From contig NZ_STGB01000005.1 in the NCBI RefSeq assembly GCF_005222815.1, positions 682,001 to 746,000 on the forward strand: a DNA stretch of 64,000 nucleotides, read 5' to 3'. Below are positions 11,830 through 18,579 of this stretch, piece after piece (within the stretch, counting starts at the first letter, position 1; the number at the start of each line of letters is the position of its first letter). A program made the position numbers and the translations under genes. Below the pieces are notes generated by a model. It was not told where the DNA came from. It ran no database searches and worked only from the letters and a program-made list of their open reading frames with translations. Source of the DNA: Roseomonas sp. AR75. Its GTDB lineage: Bacteria; Pseudomonadota; Alphaproteobacteria; Acetobacterales; Acetobacteraceae.

Positions 11830-13599
11830 CTAGTATTCATGAGCATCGTGGATCGCCTGCCGCAAACTCACAATAAGCGCCTGTATACGCGCAGCACGCT
11901 CTGGGTCACGCTCTTTACCGAATTGGATGACCTTCTCCCTAATCATCTCTTGGATAGCACCAACAGAATTTAATTCACACATATGCTTCCAAATTTCATG
12001 CGGCGTCGCCAAATCTCTCCCGTATTTTTTATCTAAACCCGGATACCGCTGATACTCATAGCGGAGAACCTCAACAAGCTTGTCGCTTTCACGACCCTTA
12101 ATTGCTTCCATCAGGTCTAATGCGTTCGGATTATTGTGGACAGCCCACCAATCCTGAACAACTCCCCTTATGATCGAATGGTCTTCCAGCATGTCTAGAT
12201 TAGCGAATTCTTCTTCGTATTCGTTCAGAATTTCCGGGTGATCGACAACCAGTCTCAGCAATACGGCGCTCCTAAAATATCGCGCGCTGTTCTCGTTGAG
12301 GAGTGGTCTGACACTATAATAGGCTTTTTTTGGCCGCCCCTTTGTCCGATAGACATCAAAAAATTTGCGTCTCAATTCAGCGCGGATCTCGCTCCTGGTG
12401 GCGGCATCGGTGATTTTACCGCAGCTATCGTCGATCAGCTTCAGAAGCTTGGCTCGTCCAAAGGTGGAATCGTCGCTTATCGCGTCACGCAGAAAGCGGA
12501 AGATCGCCGTATCGAACGGCTCCGCTGCGGAAAGGATCCTTTCAAACCCTGCACGGCCGCTGCGTCCGATCAACGAGTCAGGGTCTTCGCCAGTTGGCAG
12601 CAACGCAAATCGCAAGCTGCGCTCGGTGCTCAGCAGCGGCAGCGCCGCCTCCGCCGCCCGCGCCGCGGCACGGGCGCCGGCGGCGTCGCCGTCGAAGCAG
12701 AGCACGGGCTCGGGCGTCAGGCGCCAGAGTTCCTCCATCTGCTCCTCGGTCAGCGCGGTGCCGAGCGGCGCGACGGCGGCGGCGAAGCCGGCCTGGTGCA
12801 GCGCGATGACGTCCATGTAGCCCTCGACCGCCACCACGATGCCGCCGCGGAAGGCGCCTTCGCGGGCGAGATCGAGGCCGTAGAGGCTGCGGCGCTTCTG
12901 GAAGAGCGGCGTCTCCGGCCCATTGACGTATTTCGGCACGCCGTCGCCGAGGATGCGGCCGCCGAAGCTGATGATGCGACCGCGCCGGTCACGGATCGGG
13001 AACATCACACGGTTGAAGAAGAGTTCGGTCGGCGGCCCGTCCTCCCGCTCCCGCAGCAGGCCGGCTTCGAGAAGTTGTTCGGGCGTGATGCCCTCGCCCT
13101 TCAGGTCCGCGATCAGCGTGCCGCGCCCGGCGCCGGACCAGCCCAGGCCGAATTTCTCGAGCGTTTCCTCCGTCAGGCCACGGCGCTTGAGATAGGCAAG
13201 TCCTTCGGCGCCCTCGGGCAGGCGCAGGCGGCGGCGGAAGGCGGCTTCGGCGGCCTCCATGACGCCGTGCAGGTCGCGCGCGCGCTTTTCCCGCGCCGCC
13301 GCCTCCGGCGTGGGCTTCGGCACATCGAGCCCGGCCTCGGCGGCCAGGCGCTCGATGGCTTCGGGGAAGCTGGCACCCTCGGCGCGCATGACGAAGGTGA
13401 TGGCGTCGCCATGCGCGCCGCAGCCGAAGCAGTGGAAGTGATCGTCATAGACGTAGAAGGAGGGCGTCTTCTCGCCATGGAAGGGGCAGCAGCCCTTCCA
13501 GTTGCGGCCGGAGCGCGCCAGCCGCGTCTTCCGCCCGATCAGCGGCGCGAGCGGGGTGCGGAGCCGGAGCTCGTCCAGGAATTGCGGCGGCAGGGCCAT
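11830..13599 (-). CDS. dnaG: DNA primase, chimeric C-terminal region
   Basis: A 589-residue primase that makes the RNA primers for replication. The N-terminal zinc ribbon has ligands C38, H41, C57 and C60 (CCPFHGEKTPSF ... HCFGCGAHGD). The catalytic core has GGRILGDGVPKYVNGPET and the TOPRIM motifs VAVEGYMDVIALHQAG and CFDGDAAGARAA. From about residue 327 (near base 12620) base composition falls sharply: 12001-12060 is 28/60 GC and 12121-12180 is 29/60, against 47/60 at 13201-13260. This AT-rich part supplies a full C-terminal helicase-binding region (ending IVSLRQAIHDAHEY). The apparent native C-terminus remains downstream, out of frame. The gene itself looks functional. Confidence 0.93.
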   Translation of the reverse strand: MALPPQFLDELRLRTPLAPLIGRKTRLARSGRNWKGCCPFHGEKTPSFYVYDDHFHCFGCGAHGDAITFVMRAEGASFPEAIERLAAEAGLDVPKPTPEAAAREKRARDLHGVMEAAEAAFRRRLRLPEGAEGLAYLKRRGLTEETLEKFGLGWSGAGRGTLIADLKGEGITPEQLLEAGLLREREDGPPTELFFNRVMFPIRDRRGRIISFGGRILGDGVPKYVNGPETPLFQKRRSLYGLDLAREGAFRGGIVVAVEGYMDVIALHQAGFAAAVAPLGTALTEEQMEELWRLTPEPVLCFDGDAAGARAAARAAEAALPLLSTERSLRFALLPTGEDPDSLIGRSGRAGFERILSAAEPFDTAIFRFLRDAISDDSTFGRAKLLKLIDDSCGKITDAATRSEIRAELRRKFFDVYRTKGRPKKAYYSVRPLLNENSARYFRSAVLLRLVVDHPEILNEYEEEFANLDMLEDHSIIRGVVQDWWAVHNNPNALDLMEAIKGRESDKLVEVLRYEYQRYPGLDKKYGRDLATPHEIWKHMCELNSVGAIQEMIREKVIQFGKERDPERAARIQALIVSLRQAIHDAHEY

Positions 13600-13624
13600 G
13601 GGCGCGGCCCCTCAGCCCCGCATG

Positions 13625-14224
13625 TCAGGCGAGGATGTCGGCGACGGCCAGGCGCAGGCCGGGGAGCAGGGCGGGTTCCAGCATCTCGCCCGGCTTCGCC
13701 TCGCACGCCCTGGCGTAGCCGAGTTGCGTCGGCTCGCGATGCACCAGCACGACGCGCGCCTCCAGATCCACGACCCAGTATTCGGGGATGCCGTGGCGCG
13801 CGTAGAGGCCGGCCTTCACGCCGACGTCGTAGCGCAGGGAGGATCCCGCCACCTCGATCAGCAGGAATACGTCCTCCGCCTGGGGCGGCGTGGTCTTGTA
13901 GTTGGGCGAGGATGGCCGGATCACCGCGATGTCGGGTTCCGGCTCGGTGTAGTCGCTGAGCCGCAGCGGGTTCTGCACGGAGACGAGCGCGCGGTCCCCC
14001 GCGCCGAGCACGATCATGCGGTTCAAGGCGTTGATGCTGTTGATATGGGGGACGCCCGCGGGCGACATCGCGATCAGCTCCCCGTCGATCAGCTCGACCT
14101 TGTCCTCCCGGCGCAGGATGCCGGCCTCGCCCATGCGCAGGTATTCGTGCACGTCGATGCGGCGCCGCGGCACCCAATGGGGCAGCGGGTCGTCCTTGGC
14201 GGAATGGATGGCGGGCCGATCCAT
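13625..14224 (-). CDS. Uma2 family (DUF820) putative restriction-endonuclease-fold protein
   Basis: A 199-residue protein. Features of the Uma2/DUF820 family are visible: the N-terminal ELIDGELIAMSPAG element, then EPEPDIAVIRP and LLIEVAGSSLRYD...K (residues about 93-136), which supply the D...E-x-K residues of a PD-(D/E)XK-like nuclease core. The biological role of this family is not settled. It lies between dnaG and the YqeY gene on the same strand. Confidence 0.82.
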   Translation of the reverse strand: MDRPAIHSAKDDPLPHWVPRRRIDVHEYLRMGEAGILRREDKVELIDGELIAMSPAGVPHINSINALNRMIVLGAGDRALVSVQNPLRLSDYTEPEPDIAVIRPSSPNYKTTPPQAEDVFLLIEVAGSSLRYDVGVKAGLYARHGIPEYWVVDLEARVVLVHREPTQLGYARACEAKPGEMLEPALLPGLRLAVADILA

Positions 14225-14235
14225 GGCGCCCGATC

Positions 14236-14697
14236 CTACCCGCCGAGCTTCGCCTTCACCAGCGGATTGGCCTTCGCCATGTCCAGCGCGCCGCCATGCT
14301 TGCGCAGCACGCCCATGACCTTGCCCATGTCCTTCACGCTGGTGGCGCCGGTCTCCGCGATCGCCGCGTCCACCGCGGCGGCGATGGCAGCCTCGTCCAT
14401 CTGCTGCGGCAGGAAACCCTCGATCACGGCGATCTCGGCTTCCTCCTTCGCGGCCAGCTCCTCGCGGCCGCCCTGGCGGTAGAGATCCACGCTCTCGCGG
14501 CGGGATTTCTGCATGGAGCGGAGCATGGCGACGATCTGCTCCTCCGGCACCTTGTCCACGCCGGAGGGACGGGCGGCGATGTCCACATCCTTCAGCTTGG
14601 CCAGGATCATCCGCATGGTGGAGGTCTTCGCGGCGTCCTTGGCCAGCATCGACTCCTTCAGGGCGGCATTGAAGCGCGTGCGCAGGTCGTCGGCCAT
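14236..14697 (-). CDS. GatB/YqeY domain-containing protein
   Basis: A 153-residue YqeY-like protein, resembling the C-terminal tRNA-binding tail domain of GatB. Typical segments are LRTRFNAALKESMLAKDA at the N-terminus, a central ESVDLYRQGGREELAAKEEA and the C-terminal MGKVMGVLRKHGGALDM. The family is thought to act on tRNA or assist amidotransferase-like functions, but its exact activity is unproven. In many proteobacteria it lies near dnaG/rpoD and opposite carA, as here. Confidence 0.92.
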   Translation of the reverse strand: MADDLRTRFNAALKESMLAKDAAKTSTMRMILAKLKDVDIAARPSGVDKVPEEQIVAMLRSMQKSRRESVDLYRQGGREELAAKEEAEIAVIEGFLPQQMDEAAIAAAVDAAIAETGATSVKDMGKVMGVLRKHGGALDMAKANPLVKAKLGG

Positions 14698-14724
14698 GTC
14701 TGTCTCTCCTATGCCTGCCCTCTA

Positions 14725-14762
14725 CTCCCTCCCCCGTTCACGGGGGAGGGCCGGGGTGGGGG
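14725..14762 (+). repeat. Palindromic GC-rich repeat, copy 2
   Basis: A stem of CCCTCCCCCG / CGGGGGAGGG around TTCA, with a GCCGGGGTGGGG tail. It lies in the yqeY-carA divergent intergenic region and is the inverted equivalent of copy 1 at 2182-2221. It could also act as a structured element in either leader. Confidence 0.85.
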
Positions 14763-14782
14763 CCGCACGGCCCTTCCAACTC

Positions 14783-14834
14783 GGGAATTTTCTTCCCAAT
14801 CGGCCCTCCTGCTGGACATGGGAAAAAACTTCCC
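14783..14834. promoter_or_regulatory. Two GGGAA-N5-TTCCC dyads upstream of carA
   Basis: Two identical 5-bp half-site dyads with the same 5-bp spacer: 14783-14797 (spacer TTTTC) and 14820-14834 (spacer AAAAC). Their centres are 37 bp apart, in an AT-rich patch just before the carA start. The arrangement looks like a double operator. The HTH-like domain fused to CarA is an obvious candidate ligand, but this is inference. Confidence 0.6.
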
Positions 14835-14847
14835 ACATATCGAGGCC

Positions 14848-16221
14848 ATGCGCACCGTCGAGGACATCGTCGCCCTGCTGGGCGGCCCGGAGACCACCGC
14901 GACCCGCCTGGGCATCGGCACCGAAGCCCTGCGCAAGTGGCGCCAGGCGCGTGCCATACCGGCCAAGCACTGGCCGGCGGTGATTGCCGCCACCGGCCTC
15001 GCCCTCGATGACCTGCCCCGCAAGAGCCCCGCGGAGACCGCCGTGACCGATACGACCGATGCCGACACAGCCATCCCTGAGGGCGCGACAGCCGCGCTGG
15101 TGCTGGCAGACGGGTCCGTCTTCTGGGGCCGCGGCTTCGGCGCGCATGGCACGAGCGTCGCCGAGATCTGCTTCAACACCTCGATGACCGGCTACCAGGA
15201 GGTGCTGACCGACCCCTCCTACGCCGGCCAGACCATCTGCTTCACCTTCCCCCATATCGGCAATGTCGGCGCCAATCCCGAGGATATCGAGGCGGTCACG
15301 CCCGTCGCGCGAGGCCTGATCGTCAAGCAGGACGTGACCGAGCCTTCCAACTGGCGGGCGACTCGGCACCTGGACGACTGGCTGAAGTCGCATGGCGTGC
15401 CGGGGATCGCCGGCGTGGACACCCGCGCGCTGACCGCCCGCATCCGCGACGGCGGCGCCCCCAATGGCGTGCTGGCCTTCCCCGTCGATGGGCGATTCGA
15501 CATCCCTGGCCTGGTGGCGCAGGCGCGGGACTGGCCGGGGCTGGAGGGGATGGATTTGGCGAAGGTGGTCTCCACCCGCCAGACCTATGCCTGGGACGAG
15601 ACCACCTGGGAGATCGGCCAGGGCTACGGCACGCAGGCGTCTCCGCGCTTCAAGGTGGTGGCGGTGGATTACGGCGCGAAGCGCAACATCCTGCGCTGCC
15701 TGGCCTCGGCCGGCTGCGCCGTGACGGTGGTGCCGGCGACCGCCACCACGGAGGAGATTCTGGCGCATAAGCCGGATGGCGTTTTTCTCTCGAATGGGCC
15801 CGGCGATCCGGCGGCGACGGGGGAATACGCGGTGCCCGCGATCCGGGGCGTGCTGGCGGCGGGCGTGCCGACCTTCGGCATCTGCCTGGGTCACCAGTTG
15901 CTGGCGTTGGCGCTGGGTGCGCGCACCTACAAGCTCGACCGCGGCCATCGCGGCGGCAACCAGCCGGTGAAGGATTTGCGGACGGGCAAGGTGGAGATCA
16001 CCAGCCAGAACCACGGCTTCGCGGTGGACGAGGCGACGCTGCCGGAGGGCGTGGAGGTGACGCATCGCAGCCTGTTCGACGGCACGAACGAGGGCATCGC
16101 CAGCACGAAGCATCCGGCGTTTTCTGTGCAGTACCATCCGGAAGCCTCGCCGGGGCCCAGCGACAGCCATTACCTGTTCCATCGTTTCGTCGGGCTGATC
16201 GAGCAGCGGCAGGCGCGCTGA
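14848..16221 (+). CDS. carA: Carbamoyl-phosphate synthase small subunit with N-terminal HTH-like domain
   Basis: A 457-residue glutaminase subunit that supplies ammonia to CarB for carbamoyl phosphate (arginine and pyrimidine synthesis). The usual CarA core starts near residue 82 (ALVLADGSVFWGRGFG). The glutamine-amidotransferase domain has nucleophile C346 in FGICLGHQLLALALG and the HPEASPGP motif near the end. Residues 1-58 are extra: VEDIVALLGGPETTATRLGI, then RKWRQARAIP, a YdaS/Cro-like HTH of the type I recall being called carph-isopro. A linker of about 20 residues joins them. ATG 14848 is chosen because the alternative ATG at 14818 would make a dyad coding; neither has a strong ribosome binding site. 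Confidence 0.93.
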   Translation: MRTVEDIVALLGGPETTATRLGIGTEALRKWRQARAIPAKHWPAVIAATGLALDDLPRKSPAETAVTDTTDADTAIPEGATAALVLADGSVFWGRGFGAHGTSVAEICFNTSMTGYQEVLTDPSYAGQTICFTFPHIGNVGANPEDIEAVTPVARGLIVKQDVTEPSNWRATRHLDDWLKSHGVPGIAGVDTRALTARIRDGGAPNGVLAFPVDGRFDIPGLVAQARDWPGLEGMDLAKVVSTRQTYAWDETTWEIGQGYGTQASPRFKVVAVDYGAKRNILRCLASAGCAVTVVPATATTEEILAHKPDGVFLSNGPGDPAATGEYAVPAIRGVLAAGVPTFGICLGHQLLALALGARTYKLDRGHRGGNQPVKDLRTGKVEITSQNHGFAVDEATLPEGVEVTHRSLFDGTNEGIASTKHPAFSVQYHPEASPGPSDSHYLFHRFVGLIEQRQAR

Positions 16222-16222
16222 G

Positions 16223-16978
16223 ATGGCGCTGTTCGACCTCTCAGGCCGCGTCGCGCTCGTCACCGGCGGCAATGGCGGCATCGGGCTCGGCATGGCGAAG
16301 GGGCTCGCATCCTGCGGCGCGCGCGTCGTCGTCACCGGGCGCGACGCGGCGAAGAACGATGCGGCCGTCGCGGAACTCGGCGGCGAGGCCTTCGCGCTGG
16401 CCGCCGACCTGCGCGACCCGGATGCGCCGGCGAGGCTGGTGGCCGAGGTGCTGGCGCAGGCGGGGCGGCTCGGCATCCTCGTCAACAATGCCGGGATGAA
16501 CATCCGCAAGCGGCCGGAGCTGATCACCGACGAGGACTGGGCCACCGTCCTCGACACCAACCTGACCAGCGCGATGCGGCTGACGCGCGCCGCCTATCCC
16601 GCGCTGAAGGCGTCCGGGCATGGCCGCGTGATCAATGTCGGCTCGATCCTGTCGCTGTTCGGCGTGCCCTTCTCGCCCGCCTATGGCGCGAGCAAGGGCG
16701 CGATCGTGCAGTACACCCGCAGCCTCGCCACCGCCTGGGCGACCGAGGGCATCACCGCCAATGCCGTGCTGCCCGGCTGGATCGACACCGACCTGACGCG
16801 GCGCGGCCGCAGCGAGGTTCCGACGCTGCATGACAGCGTGCTCGGGCGCACGCCGATGAAGCGCTGGGGCGTGCCGCAGGATCTCGCGGGCATCGCGGCC
16901 TTCCTCGCCTCCGACGCCGCCGCCTTCGTCACCGGCACGGCCATCCCGGTGGATGGCGGCTTCTCGATCATCGGCTGA
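16223..16978 (+). CDS. Short-chain dehydrogenase/reductase
   Basis: A 251-residue classical SDR. The cofactor loop is TGGNGGIG (residues 14-21), with NNAG at 88-91 and the catalytic triad S141, Y154, K158 (GSILSL ... YGASKG). The C-terminal GTAIPVDGGFS is standard. The profile resembles gluconate 5-dehydrogenase or 2-deoxy-D-gluconate 3-dehydrogenase enzymes, but the substrate is not identifiable. It starts 1 base after the carA stop, so it is in the carA transcript. Confidence 0.9.
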   Translation: MALFDLSGRVALVTGGNGGIGLGMAKGLASCGARVVVTGRDAAKNDAAVAELGGEAFALAADLRDPDAPARLVAEVLAQAGRLGILVNNAGMNIRKRPELITDEDWATVLDTNLTSAMRLTRAAYPALKASGHGRVINVGSILSLFGVPFSPAYGASKGAIVQYTRSLATAWATEGITANAVLPGWIDTDLTRRGRSEVPTLHDSVLGRTPMKRWGVPQDLAGIAAFLASDAAAFVTGTAIPVDGGFSIIG

Positions 16979-16981
16979 GCC

Positions 16982-17617
16982 ATGCCGGCGACGGACACGC
17001 TGCTGGTCTTCGCCGCGCTGTCGCTCGGCCTGGCGGTCACGCCGGGGCCGAACATGCTGTACCTCGTCTCGCGTTCCCTCGCGCAGGGCGTGGGCGCGGG
17101 GATGATTTCCCTCGTCGGCTGCCAGGCGGGGTCGCTGTTCATCATGCTCTGCGCGGCGGCCGGCATCACCGCGGCGCTGCTGGCCATCCCCTATGCCTGG
17201 GACGTGCTGCGCATCGGCGGCGCGATCTACCTGCTGTATCTCGCCTGGCAATGCGTGCGGCCGGGCGGGCAGCCGATCTTCGCGCCGCGCCGGCTGCCGC
17301 AGGAACCGGCGGCGCGGCTGTTCGGCGTGGGCTTCGCCACCGCGGCGCTGAACCCGAAGGTCGCGCTGTTCTACATGGCGGTGCTGCCGCCCTTCCTCGA
17401 TCCCGATCGCGGCAGCCTGTTCCTGCAGGCGGCGGTGCTCGGCGCGCTGCAGATCGCGATCTGCGCCGCCTGGGATGCGGTGCTGGTGTTCGGCGCGGCG
17501 GGCACGGCACGCTTCCTGTCCACCAAGCCGATTTGGATGGCGGTGCAGCGTTGGGTGCTGGGTGCGGCGCTCGGGCTGCTCGCCGTGAAGCTCGCCACTG
17601 AGAGCGGTCGGGGCTGA
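16982..17617 (+). CDS. LysE/RhtB family amino-acid exporter 1
   Basis: A 211-residue inner-membrane protein with about six hydrophobic segments. The family hallmark LGLAVTPGPNMLYLVSRSLA is near residues 14-33 and FATAALNPKVALFYMAVLPP follows near 118-137. LysE/RhtB proteins export basic or neutral amino acids such as lysine, threonine or homoserine lactone; which one is unknown here. It follows the SDR by 3 bases and precedes a second LysE gene by 1 base. Confidence 0.92.
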   Translation: MPATDTLLVFAALSLGLAVTPGPNMLYLVSRSLAQGVGAGMISLVGCQAGSLFIMLCAAAGITAALLAIPYAWDVLRIGGAIYLLYLAWQCVRPGGQPIFAPRRLPQEPAARLFGVGFATAALNPKVALFYMAVLPPFLDPDRGSLFLQAAVLGALQIAICAAWDAVLVFGAAGTARFLSTKPIWMAVQRWVLGAALGLLAVKLATESGRG

Positions 17618-17618
17618 C

Positions 17619-18260
17619 ATGCCGGAGTGGCACACCTTCGTCGTGCTGACGGGCATCGGCCTCGCGCTGGCGGCGACGCCGGGCGCGAACATGGCCTATC
17701 TGATGTCGCGCAGCATGGCGCAGGGGCACGATGCCGGCTTTATCTCGCTGGCCGGCACCAATGCGGGGCTGTTCCTGGTGATGCTGCTGTCGGTGCTGGG
17801 CCTGGCCAGCATCCTGACGGCGATGCCGCATCTGTGGGAGGCGGTGCGCCTGATCGGCGCGACGGGGCTGCTTTGGCTGGCCTGGGGCTACCTGAAGCCG
17901 GGCGGCGGACACACGCTGTTCCGGCACGACCCGGCGATGCCGCATGACACGCCGGCGCGGCTGTTCGGGCTGGGCTTCGCGACCTCCGCGCTCAACCCGA
18001 AGGTCGCTGCGTTCTTCATCGCGGGGCTGCCGCATTTCATCGATCCGGCGAAGGGATCGCCGGTGACGCAGGGCCTGGTGCTCGGCGTGTATTATGTCGC
18101 GCTCAACACGCTCTGCGACGCGGTCATCGTGCTGGGGGCGGAGCGCTTCGCGGGGCTGCTGCGGCGCCGGCCGGAACTTGCGGCGGTGCAGCAGCGCGCC
18201 GTCGGCGTGGCAATGGCCATGGTGGCCGCGGCGCTGATCGTGGATGCGATGCGCGAATGA
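17619..18260 (+). CDS. LysE/RhtB family amino-acid exporter 2
   Basis: A 213-residue paralogue of the preceding exporter, with the same hallmarks (IGLALAATPGANMAYLMSRS near the N-terminus and FATSALNPKVAAFFIAGLPH in the middle). The two differ too much to be a recent duplication. It lies in a carA-SDR-lysE-lysE run. Its stop overlaps the start of the next small gene (ATGA), so it is co-translated with it. Confidence 0.92.
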   Translation: MPEWHTFVVLTGIGLALAATPGANMAYLMSRSMAQGHDAGFISLAGTNAGLFLVMLLSVLGLASILTAMPHLWEAVRLIGATGLLWLAWGYLKPGGGHTLFRHDPAMPHDTPARLFGLGFATSALNPKVAAFFIAGLPHFIDPAKGSPVTQGLVLGVYYVALNTLCDAVIVLGAERFAGLLRRRPELAAVQQRAVGVAMAMVAAALIVDAMRE

Positions 18261-18523
18261 ACCTGCCTGTCCTCGGCCTCTTCGCACTCGGCTATTCCGG
18301 CCTGGTGCTGTTCATGCTGGCGCAGGCGCTGCGCAAGCTCTACCCGCCGATGCGCGCGGCCTGGACGGCCTTCGGCATCTCCGCGGTCGTGCATGGCGCG
18401 ACGCCCTTCATGCTGGCGGATTCCGAACGCTGGCTGCCGCTGACCCTGTTCTGGCTGGTGCCGCATCTGCTGTGGCTGCCGGTGCTGCTGTGGACGGCGC
18501 GGCGGCAGGAGCGCGGATCGTGA
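18257..18523 (+). CDS. Small membrane protein of unknown function
   Basis: An 88-residue protein with three hydrophobic segments: LGLFALGYSGLVLFMLAQAL at the N-terminus, the middle FGISAVVHGATPFMLA, and LTLFWLVPHLLWLPVLLWTA near the C-terminus, ending in a basic RRQERGS tail. I do not recognise the family. ATG 18257 overlaps the stop of the second LysE gene by 4 bases, which argues that it is a real coupled gene. It could be an accessory to the exporters. Confidence 0.7.
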   Translation: MNLPVLGLFALGYSGLVLFMLAQALRKLYPPMRAAWTAFGISAVVHGATPFMLADSERWLPLTLFWLVPHLLWLPVLLWTARRQERGS

Positions 18524-18579
18524 GCCTTTCCGCACCGCCTTCCTCCCCGACCAAGACCTTGCCGAAGGGCTGACCCGAG

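Noticed and set aside
14818..14847. carA start at ATG 14818
   Set aside because: It would place the second dyad inside the coding sequence and add ten residues of poor character; no better ribosome binding site supports it.
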